Assembly (NCBI GenBank): GCA_050248495.1
Contig: JBFWSG010000013.1
Location: 1-64,000 of the forward strand
Source: DASYDU01 sp050248495
GTDB lineage: Bacteria; Planctomycetota; Planctomycetia; Pirellulales; Lacipirellulaceae
Reading direction: 5' to 3'
DNA: 64,000 nt
The notes beneath the pieces are model-generated. The model made no database searches and was not told the DNA's origin. It worked only from the letters and a program-made list of their open reading frames with translations. Both the position numbers and the translations under genes were made by a program. Below, in pieces: positions 24,013 to 32,738 of this stretch (the first letter of the stretch is position 1; each line of letters begins with the position of its first letter).

Positions 24013-25122
24013 ATGAGGAAGCTGGCGTTGGTTACGGCGGTTGCCCTGGCTTTGATTTCAAATTCCCAATTGCGGGCTCAAGAACTGATGGCCAACGGCG
24101 ATTTCGAAACGCTGGAAGTCGAGGGTGAACCGCCGGTTGCGGTGCGAGATGCCTTCGGCAACGCAGTTCCCACGGACTGGTTCCGCTCCACCAACAGCCC
24201 GCCGGGAACGCCCTTGACGGAACTCATTGGACCAGAAAATGGCGACTCGCCGACGGATTCCGACGGCAGCGGCAGCTACGCAGCGGCGCTGAACGTCGAT
24301 CCCACCTTTGCCGCGCACAGCGATTGGCGGTCGTCCACATTTGCCACCACACCTGGCGAAGAGCTTTCTTGGTCGTTCGATTTCAAGGTCAACCAGTACG
24401 TGTTTGATCCCGGGATCAATGCGGGCGGAACTCCAGAGGGATTTCGGATTGAGCTGCGATCGTTTGAGACGGCAGACACCGGCGGCTTCAAGGGTGAGCA
24501 AACTGTGTACGTCTACGTTCACGGCTTTGGGGCTGACACGAATGGCGACGGCGTTGGCGACAGCGGCGGCTATGCAGTCGGCGGTTCGTGGCCCCACGCT
24601 GCTGCCAGTGTTACGACCATGAACTTCAACGATCACAATTGGCACACGCTGAGTTCCGATATCTTTGGGGACGGTGATGCCGCCGACGATAACGACCTGT
24701 GGAAGATTCCGGATGGCGGAAACTTCAGCGACGTACGTGTGTCGGTCAATGCCTTCAATTTCATACTCACACAGCAGTTTCAATTGCTTGTCGACGACGT
24801 CTCCGTGGTGCGGCCGAACAGCGTCGTTCCGACCGGCGACTACAACGGCGACGGCACAGTGAATGCGGCCGATTATACGGTTTGGCGGGATCAATTTGGG
24901 CAGGCGGTTACGGCGCCGGGCGAAGGGGCCGATGGCGACGCGAGCGGCACCGTCGACGCCGGCGATTTTACGTTCTGGAAATCACAATTTGGCACCGTCG
25001 TTCCGCCGGGCGCAGGTGCCCTCGGCGCAGCGGTGGTTCCTGAGCCGGCAAGCTGGTGTCTTGGACTCTCACTAGTTGGTTGGTTAGTCACGAATCGGCG
25101 CGGGCGCCGCGAAAACGTCTAA
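24013..25122 (+). CDS. PEP-CTERM protein with CBM-like domain and dockerin-like repeat
   Basis: A 369-residue protein; ATG 24013 has GGGAGAG 7-8 bases upstream. The signal peptide is MRKLALVTAVALALISNSQL, then RAQ. The sandwich domain (about residues 20-270) repeats the pattern of its two neighbours: LMANGDFETLEVEGEPPV, AHSDWRSSTFATTPGEELSW, FRIELRSFET and FQLLVDDVSVV. A dockerin-like repeat pair (GDYNGDGTVNAADYTVWRD ... GTVDAGDFTFWKSQFG) and a PEP-CTERM tail (VPEPASWCLGLSLVGWLVTN) complete it. It is probably a surface-displayed carbohydrate-binding partner of the GxGYxYP hydrolase. Confidence 0.86.
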   Translation: MRKLALVTAVALALISNSQLRAQELMANGDFETLEVEGEPPVAVRDAFGNAVPTDWFRSTNSPPGTPLTELIGPENGDSPTDSDGSGSYAAALNVDPTFAAHSDWRSSTFATTPGEELSWSFDFKVNQYVFDPGINAGGTPEGFRIELRSFETADTGGFKGEQTVYVYVHGFGADTNGDGVGDSGGYAVGGSWPHAAASVTTMNFNDHNWHTLSSDIFGDGDAADDNDLWKIPDGGNFSDVRVSVNAFNFILTQQFQLLVDDVSVVRPNSVVPTGDYNGDGTVNAADYTVWRDQFGQAVTAPGEGADGDASGTVDAGDFTFWKSQFGTVVPPGAGALGAAVVPEPASWCLGLSLVGWLVTNRRGRRENV

Positions 25123-25128
25123 ACGGTT

Positions 25129-25581
25129 ATGTTCCATCGATCGTTCATTTTGCCAATCGCATGCGGTACGCTGCTCGTCCTTGGGCTGGTCGTTTGTCTG
25201 GGTTGCGGCAAAGTGCCCGCGAGCGCGCCAATTGACACTGGCGGCATGAAAGCGCTCGGACTTATTTACGGAAAGTATGTCAGTGATAACGGAGGACATA
25301 GACCGTCCAACGAAGACTCGCTGCGGAAGTTTGCAACGGACGGCGGCGGGGGCGGATTGCTCAAACAATTTGGTATCAAAGACCCGGCGAAATTGTTCGT
25401 TTCGCCCCGCGATGGACGGCCGCTAACGATTTCCTACGGCACAGGTGTCGTTACCGAAGGGAATCCGGTCGCCGGCTATGAGCGAGAATCGACGGACGGA
25501 AAGCGCTGGGTCGCATGGACGACAGGATCCGTCATGTTGGTGAGCGACGACGAATTTCAGAAGATCAGATTCGCGCCCTAG
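25129..25581 (+). CDS. Small lipoprotein next to a DUF1559 gene
   Basis: A 150-residue protein with signal sequence LPIACGTLLVLGLVVCLGCG. Its lipobox-like L-G-C (about residue 25) implies lipid attachment. The mature part is small, with KALGLIYGKYVSDNGGHRPS and DPAKLFVSPRDGRPLTISYG, resembling short planctomycete proteins found beside DUF1559 genes. It begins 6 bases after the PEP-CTERM gene and precedes the DUF1559 gene by 41 bases, so these genes are probably co-transcribed. Function unknown. Confidence 0.75.
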   Translation: MFHRSFILPIACGTLLVLGLVVCLGCGKVPASAPIDTGGMKALGLIYGKYVSDNGGHRPSNEDSLRKFATDGGGGGLLKQFGIKDPAKLFVSPRDGRPLTISYGTGVVTEGNPVAGYERESTDGKRWVAWTTGSVMLVSDDEFQKIRFAP

Positions 25582-25622
25582 CATTGGCGAGGCGCTTTAG
25601 GAACTGAACTGGGAATATCCCA

Positions 25623-26660
25623 ATGCAACACCATCCGATTCAACAGTCCGCTCGCCCGCGCGGATTCACGCTTGTCGAGTTGCTTGTCGTTATTGCGATC
25701 ATCGGCATTTTAGTGGCACTTCTGTTGCCTGCCATCCAGGCTGCGCGAGAAGCAGCCCGACGTTCACAATGCCAAAACAATTTGAAACAAATCGGCTTGG
25801 CAATCCTCAATCACGAAAACTCCCGCCGCGTATTTCCAACCGGTGGAATTGGTCCCTGGCCTGACGTCGAGAACTTTGTGCAGAATGGGAAACCATTCGG
25901 TCCAAAGCGGCAGGGCCTTTCATGGTCTTATCAGATTCTGGCATATCTCGAGGAAGGTGCACTGCTCAATCTGACGACACAAGACAAGCTTAACTCGGCG
26001 CTGGTAACGATCTACTTTTGTCCTTCGCGGCGCGCCCCGACTCAGAACAGTGCAACAGTTACAGATTCGACGCGCTGGGGACTCGACTACGCGGCCGTGA
26101 CACCGGGACGCGACGATCCAGCCACACCCGAACCAGACATCTTGCTGAACGACGTCGCCGGCTTCTATGGCTGTGCTGCCTGCAATGGGTCGCTAATGGC
26201 TTTACCGCCGGCGCTGATGTTTCCGTTCAACGGGATCATTGTGCGGACGCCTTACAGGCTCGACCCAAACAATTCCAAGGCCGGCTTCGACGTAACTAGT
26301 GCTCAGCCTGCCAAGGTCTCGCAAATTACGGACGGGCTATCGAAGACGATGATGGTAACCGAAAAGCGCCTTAAGCCCTCAAAATACGAAGAGGGCGATT
26401 GGTGCGACGACCGCGGCTGGACGGACGGCTGGGATCCCGACACGATCCGAACACCATCCTTTGAAATGGGCCCAGACCGCGAACCAAAGGATAACGTGAC
26501 TGAGCCTGACAGTTTGTGCCGCGGCATCGGTTCTGTACATGTTGGCGGCGTCAACGCCGTTTTCGGCGACGGGACGGTGCGCAGCGTGTCGTACGACATC
26601 GAGCCGAAGGTATTGAATTGGCTCGCCCATCGATCCGACGGTCAGACCACCGCGGAGTGA
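25623..26660 (+). CDS. DUF1559 pseudopilin-like protein
   Basis: A 345-residue protein. The N-terminus carries the prepilin leader RGFTLVELLVVIAIIGILVA and LLPAIQAAREAARRSQCQ. The middle has the usual ILNHENSRRVFPTGG and PSRRAPTQNS. The C-terminal H-x9-DG signature is VHVGGVNAVFGDGTVRSVS. GGGAA lies upstream of ATG 25623. It is a separate lineage from the copy at 12551 (little similarity outside the conserved ends). It is followed 28 bases later by the ECF sigma factor gene, an arrangement that suggests surface assembly tied to that sigma factor. Confidence 0.93.
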   Translation: MQHHPIQQSARPRGFTLVELLVVIAIIGILVALLLPAIQAAREAARRSQCQNNLKQIGLAILNHENSRRVFPTGGIGPWPDVENFVQNGKPFGPKRQGLSWSYQILAYLEEGALLNLTTQDKLNSALVTIYFCPSRRAPTQNSATVTDSTRWGLDYAAVTPGRDDPATPEPDILLNDVAGFYGCAACNGSLMALPPALMFPFNGIIVRTPYRLDPNNSKAGFDVTSAQPAKVSQITDGLSKTMMVTEKRLKPSKYEEGDWCDDRGWTDGWDPDTIRTPSFEMGPDREPKDNVTEPDSLCRGIGSVHVGGVNAVFGDGTVRSVSYDIEPKVLNWLAHRSDGQTTAE

Positions 26661-26688
26661 TCGCGCCGCGTAGGGAGTGTAATTCCTC

Positions 26689-27222
26689 ATGACGGATCAA
26701 CCTGCAACAAATTCTGCCGAATCGCGCGATGAGTTTGTCCGCCTGCTGACGGGCGAGCAAACTTCGCTCTTTTCGTACATCGCCACGCTGCTGGGCGACG
26801 TGAATGACGCCAGCAACGTGCTGCAGCAGACGAACATGGTGCTTTGGCGCAAGGCCGATGAGTTCGAGGCGGGCACGAGCTTCCACGCCTGGGCCCGCAA
26901 GGTGGCCTACTTTCAGACGCTGGCCTACATCCGCGACATGAAGCGCGACAAGCTGGTGTTCGATGAAGAGCTGATTTTGCAGCTGGCCGATCGGCCTTCG
27001 ATCGAGGATGAAGACGAGCGGCGCATCGCCCTGCGGCACTGCCTGGGCACGCTCTCCGAGAGCTCGCTCGAGCTTTTGCAGCAGCGGTATTCGCCTGGCA
27101 AGTCGATTCGCGACATCGCCGCGCAGCGAAACAAAAAAGTCGGAGCAGTCAAGATGGCGCTCCTCCGGATTCGACAGGCGCTAGTCCAATGCATCGAAAG
27201 TCAGTTGCAGGGAGTGGCGTAG
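26689..27222 (+). CDS. ECF-type RNA polymerase sigma factor
   Basis: A 177-residue sigma-70 family protein of the planctomycete/verrucomicrobial ECF type. Region 2 is EFVRLLTGEQTSLFSYIATL through NVLQQTNMVLWRKADEF and FHAWARKVAYFQTLAYIRDM (about residues 15-85). Region 4 is LSESSLELLQQRYSPGKSIR and the helix-turn-helix DIAAQRNKKVGAVKMALLRI (about residues 120-165). It ends one base before the FecR-LamG gene, a normal pairing of ECF sigma with its membrane-bound anti-sigma factor. It probably drives genes of the neighbouring surface/hydrolase cluster. Confidence 0.93.
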   Translation: MTDQPATNSAESRDEFVRLLTGEQTSLFSYIATLLGDVNDASNVLQQTNMVLWRKADEFEAGTSFHAWARKVAYFQTLAYIRDMKRDKLVFDEELILQLADRPSIEDEDERRIALRHCLGTLSESSLELLQQRYSPGKSIRDIAAQRNKKVGAVKMALLRIRQALVQCIESQLQGVA

Positions 27223-27223
27223 C

Positions 27224-28966
27224 ATGAACGATCAACCCAATCTGTCGCCCGAATTCAAGCGGCTGTTGACGGAACTGATCGACGGGAAGCTCGATGCGGC
27301 CGGCCGGATCGAGTTGTGCAATTTCCTCCGCGACAATCCCGCGGCGCAAGACAGCTACTGCAAATTGATGGCGGTCCATGCGCTGCTGCAGCTGGACTTC
27401 GGCAGCCGGCCACAATTTGCGTTGCCGCCGGTCCTGGCCGGCCAGGCATCCGCGTCGCTGGCCGGCGCGAGCGGCTCTTGCGCGCCCTGTGCCGATGTGA
27501 TCGCGCAGATTGATGCGCACTTGGACTCGGCGGACGATTATTCGACGAGCCCGTCGGACCACGATCGATCTCTCGTGCGCCTGCCGCGGTCGTCGCGATC
27601 GCTGCTGTTTGGGTTGGCCGCAGTCGCGGCGAGCCTGCTGTTCATGGTTTGGCTGCTCTCGCCGCTGCAGATGCGTCAGATTCGTGCCCGCGAGGCAGCG
27701 CGCGAGGAGTTTGCACAGAACGACGTGCGCGGAGTGGCGGTGTTGGCGCAATCGGCCGATGCGGATTGGGGCGGCTCGGAACATGCGCCGCAAGTCGGGA
27801 CGCCGCTTCCCGTCGGCAGGTTCAAATTGGAACGGGGGCTGGCGCAAATCGAGTTTCTCAGCGGTGCGACGGTCGTGGTCGAGGCGCCCGCCGATTTTCA
27901 GCTCGCCTCGCCGATGAAGCTCACCTGCAACCTGGGCCGCATGCGGGCGAATGTTCCGAGTCAGGCACACGGATTCACGATCGATACGCCCAAGTATTCG
28001 GCGATCGACCTGGGGACCGAGTTTACCGTTCAGGTGGATGACCGGGGCGAGAGTGAAATCCACGTACTCGAAGGCGAAGTCGAACTTTGGGATCGGCAAT
28101 CTGCGCAGGCCGAGCTCAAGCAGCTGCTGACGACTGGGCGCGGCATGCGGTCCGATTCGGGAGGAGGCCTCACGCCAATCGTCAATTCCGTGTCCAATTT
28201 TCCCGGCAGCGAGCAGGTGCTGCAGCTCTCCCAGGCCGAACGGAAGCAGCGTTTCTCCGAATGGCAGGCGTTCAGCAACAAGCTGCGCAAGAATCCGGAC
28301 GTCATCGCGTACTACGGGTTCGACAACCACGAGGCCTGGGAACGAGTGCTGCGCAACGAAGGCCCGAACGAAAACGAGCTGCTCGATGGTGCGATCGTCG
28401 GCTGCCACTGGACGGCCGGCCGCTGGAGCGGCAAACAGGCGCTGGAATTCAAACGGACCACGGACCGCGTGCGGTTGAACGTGCCGGGCGAGTTCGAATC
28501 GCTGACGTTTGCCGCCTGGGTTCGCATCGAAGGCCTGGAGCGCTGGCTCAGCTCGTTGATGCTCACCGATGGCCACGATCTGGGTGAAGTGCACTGGCAA
28601 ATCACCGAGCTCGGACAGCTGATGCTGGGCGTTAAAGCGGAAGTCGAACAGTCGCACGACTTCTATTCGCCTTCGGTGTTGAGTCCGCGTGATCTCGGCC
28701 GCTGGGTGCATCTGGCATGCGTATACAACGGCGCGGAAGGGTATGTGGCCCACTTTCTCGACGGCGAGGAAGTCAGCCACGAGGACTTGCGGAGGCCGAC
28801 CACGCTGCGAATCGGAGCGGCAGAAATCGGCAACTGGATGCCGGAGGATTTTCTCGACAACCGCGTGCGCAGTCTCAATGGCCGGATTGACGAATTCCTG
28901 ATCTTCGACAAACCGCTCAGCCGCGGTGAAATCCGCGAGATGTATGCGGCCGGCACGGTGCAATAA
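27224..28966 (+). CDS. FecR-domain anti-sigma protein with C-terminal LamG domain
   Basis: A 580-residue membrane protein. Residues about 1-110 are a cytoplasmic anti-sigma part (LSPEFKRLLTELIDGKLDAA). One membrane helix lies at about residue 125 (LLFGLAAVAASLLFMVWLLS). A FecR domain follows at about residues 170-310 (LPVGRFKLERGLAQIEFLSG, TIDTPKYSAIDLGTEFTV, HVLEGEVELWD). Residues about 360-580 are a LamG/concanavalin lectin domain (TDRVRLNVPGEFESLTFAAW, LNGRIDEFLIFDKPLSRGEI). The pair with the sigma gene suggests that a surface glycan sensed by the lectin domain controls sigma release. This sensor role is inferred from architecture. Confidence 0.88.
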   Translation: MNDQPNLSPEFKRLLTELIDGKLDAAGRIELCNFLRDNPAAQDSYCKLMAVHALLQLDFGSRPQFALPPVLAGQASASLAGASGSCAPCADVIAQIDAHLDSADDYSTSPSDHDRSLVRLPRSSRSLLFGLAAVAASLLFMVWLLSPLQMRQIRAREAAREEFAQNDVRGVAVLAQSADADWGGSEHAPQVGTPLPVGRFKLERGLAQIEFLSGATVVVEAPADFQLASPMKLTCNLGRMRANVPSQAHGFTIDTPKYSAIDLGTEFTVQVDDRGESEIHVLEGEVELWDRQSAQAELKQLLTTGRGMRSDSGGGLTPIVNSVSNFPGSEQVLQLSQAERKQRFSEWQAFSNKLRKNPDVIAYYGFDNHEAWERVLRNEGPNENELLDGAIVGCHWTAGRWSGKQALEFKRTTDRVRLNVPGEFESLTFAAWVRIEGLERWLSSLMLTDGHDLGEVHWQITELGQLMLGVKAEVEQSHDFYSPSVLSPRDLGRWVHLACVYNGAEGYVAHFLDGEEVSHEDLRRPTTLRIGAAEIGNWMPEDFLDNRVRSLNGRIDEFLIFDKPLSRGEIREMYAAGTVQ

Positions 28967-29017
28967 ATCGCCGTTCGGCAGTCGCCTGGTTCATCAATCC
29001 TGATGCGGCTGCGCCAG

Positions 29018-29698
29018 CTAACTCCAGCCGCAGACGACGAACCAGAAGATTCCCAGGAAGTGGCAGGCGCTGCCGGCGATCACGCAGATGTGCCAGATCG
29101 CGTGGAACCGCGGGACGCGCTCGTCGTTCAAGAGGAACCAGACTCCGATCGAGTAGCAGATGCCGCCGGCGATGATCGATTCGAACGCGCCCAGCGGCGC
29201 GGAACGCCAGAGCGCTGGGAGTGCGACGACCGGCGTCCAGGCGAGCATCAAGTAGGACGCGACGGAAAACGCCTCCACGCGATACGCAAAGAGCGCCTTC
29301 GACGCGCACCCCACAAGCGCCACACCCCACATGGCCGCCAATAGCAGCCGCCATACGCCGCCGTGCAAGTAGGCCAAGGAGAAGGGCGTGTAGGTGCCCG
29401 CAATCAGCAAATAGATAAACGCTTGATCGAGCCGCCGGAACAGCGACTTCATTTTTCTCGATGACGGCAGATGCGAGAGCGTGCTCATCGCATAAACGGC
29501 CACGAGGCTGCCAACATACGCTTCGCAGCCGATGACGAGCCAGGGATTGCGGCTTGCCAGCACGCCGGCCGTCATGATCGCCGCGCCCAGGACCGCGGCC
29601 ACGAAGCCGAATCCATGGGTGGCCGCGTTCAGCTGCTCGTCCTCCGGCGAACGGCGCCAGGCGGACGAAAACGACTCGATTTGAGCAAGCTGATTCAC
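29018..29698 (-). CDS. Hemolysin III (PAQR/TrhA) family membrane protein
   Basis: A 226-residue protein with seven hydrophobic segments. Family motifs are LNAATHGFGFVAAVLGAAIM (first conserved His), LSHLPSSRKMKSLFRRLDQA, FIYLLIAGTYTPFSLA and FHAIWHICVIAGSACHF (the conserved H-x3-H-type pair). Bacterial members (YqfA/TrhA) are implicated in membrane energetics; the old hemolysin name reflects one report. It is convergent with the FecR-LamG gene and lies downstream of the aminotransferase with a 177-base gap, so it is probably a separate unit. Confidence 0.92.
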   Translation of the reverse strand: MNQLAQIESFSSAWRRSPEDEQLNAATHGFGFVAAVLGAAIMTAGVLASRNPWLVIGCEAYVGSLVAVYAMSTLSHLPSSRKMKSLFRRLDQAFIYLLIAGTYTPFSLAYLHGGVWRLLLAAMWGVALVGCASKALFAYRVEAFSVASYLMLAWTPVVALPALWRSAPLGAFESIIAGGICYSIGVWFLLNDERVPRFHAIWHICVIAGSACHFLGIFWFVVCGWS

Positions 29699-29875
29699 AG
29701 GGCCGTCAATGTGCTGTCACGAGACTCGAATCCGACTGCTGTCGCGCGGCGCGATTTACAGTGTTCTTCGTCGATCAAGCTTGCGCGGAACGACCAACAG
29801 CCAGGGCCGTCCAACCAGTTTGCCTGACCGTCAATCTCGCGGCAGTCGGCCGATCCCGAATTGGCCGGCCAGCTG

Positions 29876-31222
29876 CTACCGGCTGGCGGCGTGTTGCGTC
29901 AAATGTTCGAGCGCTTCATTGGTTCGCTCGAGCGTGGCCTCGATGTCTGCTTCCGTGTGGGCCAAACTGATGCTGCCTTGCTTGACGGGGACGGGAAAGT
30001 GGTAGACGCCGCGTTCGATGAGGGCTCGGCGATAGGCCGTGTCGAAGGCGAAGTCGTGGCACTCCAGGATGTCCCACCAGCAACTGGGCGGTGACTCCAT
30101 GAAGTACACACAATGCGCGCTGGCGACTCGAGAGATGGTGGCTGAAATTCCGTGCCGCGCGAATGCGGTCTGCTGCCCGCGGGCCAATTTGTCAGCAAGA
30201 CGCTCCAGCCGCTCGTAAGCGTGAACGCGCGGGTCGCGGAGCACGTTGAGGCAGGCGATGGCCGCGGCGACCGGGAGTGGATGGGCGTTGTACGTCCCGG
30301 CCACGAGCACGCGCCGCCGCGGTTCGTCGGCGGTGGCGAGCTGCATGTAGTCGCGTTTGCCGGCGAGCGCCGCGAGCGGCATCCCATTGGCGAGCGCTTT
30401 GCCGAACGTGCTCAAGTCGGGCGTGACGTTTGCGAACGCCTGATATCCGCCGAGATGGGCGCGGAAACCGGTTTTAACTTCATCGAAAATGAGCACGAAG
30501 CCGTACTTGTCCGCCAAAGAGCGCAGGCCTTCGAGGTAGCCCGCTTGCGGTTTGACGACGCCGACGTTTTGCAGCACCGGCTCGGTGATCATGCAGGCGA
30601 GCTCGTGGCGGCGGGCGACCGCTTCGACCGCGTCCAGGTCATTGAACTCGACGGCGTGCATCAGTCCGCGCTCTTCCGGCGGAATGCCGGCGGTGATCGT
30701 CACGAGCGGATACTCCTTACCGATTCGCCGCTTCGCGCCAAGATCGGCGCGAGACGTCATCAAGTTGGCGGCCACGGCATTGTGATGGCCGTTGTAACTT
30801 CCCTGCACGAGGAGGACGTGACTTCTGCCGGTGGCGGCACGGGCGACGCGGATCGACTGTGCGGTGGCTTCGGAACCCGTGTTGAAGAACTGGACCAGGT
30901 CGGCCGTCGGCACACATTCGAGAAACAGCTCGGCGAGCTCGCCTTCCAGCTCGGTGGGACCGCTGCCGTAATTGCTGAGCTGATTCTCGAGCGCCGAGAG
31001 GACGGCCTGGTTCACATCGGGATCATTGTGCCCGAGCAGATAGGGCGCGAAGCCGGCGTGATAGTCGATGTATTCTTTGCCATCGACGTCCCACAGCTTC
31101 GCGCCCTGGGCACGGGCAAAGGCGATCGTCGGCGTCGCCTGACGATTGAGCGACGAGAGCCCGCCAGGGATGAACCGGGCGTTGTGCCGCAGAATGCGTT
31201 CCGAGTGGCTGGTGGTCGTCAT
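29876..31222 (-). CDS. Class III PLP aminotransferase (glutamate-1-semialdehyde aminomutase-like)
   Basis: A 448-residue fold-type I PLP enzyme. Marks are RFIPGGLSSLNRQATPTIAF (the P-G-G start typical of GSA aminomutase-like proteins), FFNTGSEATAQSIRVAR (phosphate loop), FVLIFDEVKTGFRAHLGGYQ (Asp contacting the PLP nitrogen) and LSTFGKALANGMPLAAL (Schiff-base Lys). Heme-pathway HemL has a similar length, but the location at the end of a sarcosine-oxidase operon and the ATGA overlap with the TauE gene argue for a catabolic role on an amino acid or beta-amino acid. The substrate is not determinable from sequence. Confidence 0.87.
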   Translation of the reverse strand: MTTTSHSERILRHNARFIPGGLSSLNRQATPTIAFARAQGAKLWDVDGKEYIDYHAGFAPYLLGHNDPDVNQAVLSALENQLSNYGSGPTELEGELAELFLECVPTADLVQFFNTGSEATAQSIRVARAATGRSHVLLVQGSYNGHHNAVAANLMTSRADLGAKRRIGKEYPLVTITAGIPPEERGLMHAVEFNDLDAVEAVARRHELACMITEPVLQNVGVVKPQAGYLEGLRSLADKYGFVLIFDEVKTGFRAHLGGYQAFANVTPDLSTFGKALANGMPLAALAGKRDYMQLATADEPRRRVLVAGTYNAHPLPVAAAIACLNVLRDPRVHAYERLERLADKLARGQQTAFARHGISATISRVASAHCVYFMESPPSCWWDILECHDFAFDTAYRRALIERGVYHFPVPVKQGSISLAHTEADIEATLERTNEALEHLTQHAASR

Positions 31223-32130
31223 AGATTAGCGAACGTGGGAACGGCGGCTGGCGAAGATGCTGATGCTGCGGATTTCGACTTGAGGGCATCGCGCAGCAGT
31301 CCTAATGCGGTGACAAGTGCGATCGCGATCACGGCCCAGCGCACCGCGTCGAGCGGCAGCTCGCGGATCAAGAACGCGGCGATCAAAACGGCTGGAATCC
31401 CGCCGAGCGTGAGACCGACCGCGGCGGCGAGGTCGTAGTTGCCGGCCCGCAGGAAGCGGAGGCTGCCGACCGGCGTGAGAAACGCGCAGGAGCCCATCAT
31501 GATCGGGAACGCCGTCTTCGGGTTCATCCCCAGCAGGCTGACCATGATCATGATTGGCGCGTAGGCACCGACGCCGATCATCATCAGTCCGCCAAACACG
31601 AAGTTGCCGCTCATGCCGATCGCCAGCCTGGAGCCGTTGAGCGCGAGCGCGTCGCCGCCGCCGGGCACAAACCCAATTAGTCGCACGAACATGAGTGCCG
31701 CTGCCGCCAACAGCGCCGTGCCCAGGCCGGCCTGAATCGCGCGGCGGGAGAGACGCGTGACGATTCCCGCTCCCAGCCACGCGCCCAGAATGCCGGCCAG
31801 AATCATGAAGATCAACGTCCGCTCGTCGACCTCGACGATGCTCACGAACACGAATGCCTGAACCACGGTCGGCAGACAGTGGCCGACGTTGAGGGTTCCC
31901 GGCAGATGCTCATCGGCCACAGTGCGCTGCAGCCGATAGAGGGCCGTGGTGGTGGCGAACGAGCCGACTCCGAGCGCGTCAAAAAAATTGGTGACGAACC
32001 CGACGAACAGGGCGTAGCGGCCGGGGCGGCAACGATTGGCGGCGGCGCCGGCCGCGGCGTACCATAGAAAAGCGTAAGCGGCCGCCACCAACCCCAGCAC
32101 GACAAGCAGGATTACTTTGGTGGAGGGCAC
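31219..32130 (-). CDS. TauE/SafE family anion exporter
   Basis: A 303-residue membrane protein with about eight hydrophobic segments. The GTG at 32130 is chosen, with GAGAAA 8 bases upstream; an ATG farther up (32220) would overlap the SoxG gene by 62 bases. Family-like features are FVGFVTNFFDALGVGSFATT and the second repeat GNFVFGGLMMIGVGAYAPIM, with MGSCAFLTPVGSLRFL. TauE/SafE proteins export sulfite, sulfonates or other organic anions. Here it may efflux a product such as formate or sulfite; the substrate is unknown. Its stop overlaps the aminotransferase start by 4 bases. Confidence 0.82.
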   Translation of the reverse strand: MPSTKVILLVVLGLVAAAYAFLWYAAAGAAANRCRPGRYALFVGFVTNFFDALGVGSFATTTALYRLQRTVADEHLPGTLNVGHCLPTVVQAFVFVSIVEVDERTLIFMILAGILGAWLGAGIVTRLSRRAIQAGLGTALLAAAALMFVRLIGFVPGGGDALALNGSRLAIGMSGNFVFGGLMMIGVGAYAPIMIMVSLLGMNPKTAFPIMMGSCAFLTPVGSLRFLRAGNYDLAAAVGLTLGGIPAVLIAAFLIRELPLDAVRWAVIAIALVTALGLLRDALKSKSAASASSPAAVPTFANL

Positions 32131-32158
32131 GCGTAATTTCTCGCTGAGTTGATGGCCG

Positions 32159-32716
32159 CTAGTGCGCTCCGACGGCCGACGGCGCCGGCGATGTGGCGGA
32201 CGATTGGACAACTCCGCCAAGTTCCTTGGTAATCCCCGAGAGCGTCTCCCAGAGATACGGCGCGAAGCCGAAGTCGACCCAGAGCCGGTAGCGCGGCTCG
32301 GAGTCGGTCACAGGGAGAATCGAGCAGCTGACGCCGGCCACGCGGGTGTAGATCAATTTGCCGCTTGGCTGGCTGCGGAAGTCGACGCCGCAGGTTTGCG
32401 CGAATAGCAGCCGGCAATCATTCTGGGAAATGACGAGCGTGACCTCACCCCGCGGGATGGAGTAGACGCCGTCGCCGAGCGACGCGAGCTCCGGTTCGAG
32501 CCGGGCGACGAGATCAGAACCCTCGGTCGCTTCGAGCATGAACTCGGTTTCGCCGAGCCGCGCGATGAGCGTGCCGTCGGAGTGGCGGCAGGTGGCGAAC
32601 GTCTGGGGCGGGATTTCCACGGACCGATCGCTCAGCCATTGCGCCGCGGCCGGCCCTTTCAGACCGATGCGCGGCAGAACTCCCAGGTGCTCCAATTGAA
32701 TCGCGGCGTCCGTCAT
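32159..32716 (-). CDS. soxG: Sarcosine oxidase gamma subunit family protein
   Basis: A 185-residue protein related to the C-terminal aminomethyltransferase-like fold (GLKGPAAAQWLSDRSVEIPP, IARLGETEFMLEA, RLLFAQTCGVDFR, FAPYLWETLSGITKELGG). It lies 22 bases after soxA in the usual beta-delta-alpha-gamma order. In the heterotetramer the gamma subunit is structural. Low sequence conservation is normal for this subunit, so position in the operon is part of the evidence. Confidence 0.78.
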   Translation of the reverse strand: MTDAAIQLEHLGVLPRIGLKGPAAAQWLSDRSVEIPPQTFATCRHSDGTLIARLGETEFMLEATEGSDLVARLEPELASLGDGVYSIPRGEVTLVISQNDCRLLFAQTCGVDFRSQPSGKLIYTRVAGVSCSILPVTDSEPRYRLWVDFGFAPYLWETLSGITKELGGVVQSSATSPAPSAVGAH

Positions 32717-32738
32717 GTCGGTTGTGCTTTGGCGTGGA

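Noticed and set aside
27149..28963. 604-codon minus-strand frame opposite the FecR-LamG gene
   Set aside because: Antisense shadow in high-GC DNA; low-complexity Arg/Gln/His composition.
29876..31222. HemL (heme biosynthesis) call for the aminotransferase
   Set aside because: Sequence is GSA-aminomutase-like, but it is embedded in a catabolic operon with coupled genes; a broader class III aminotransferase call is safer.
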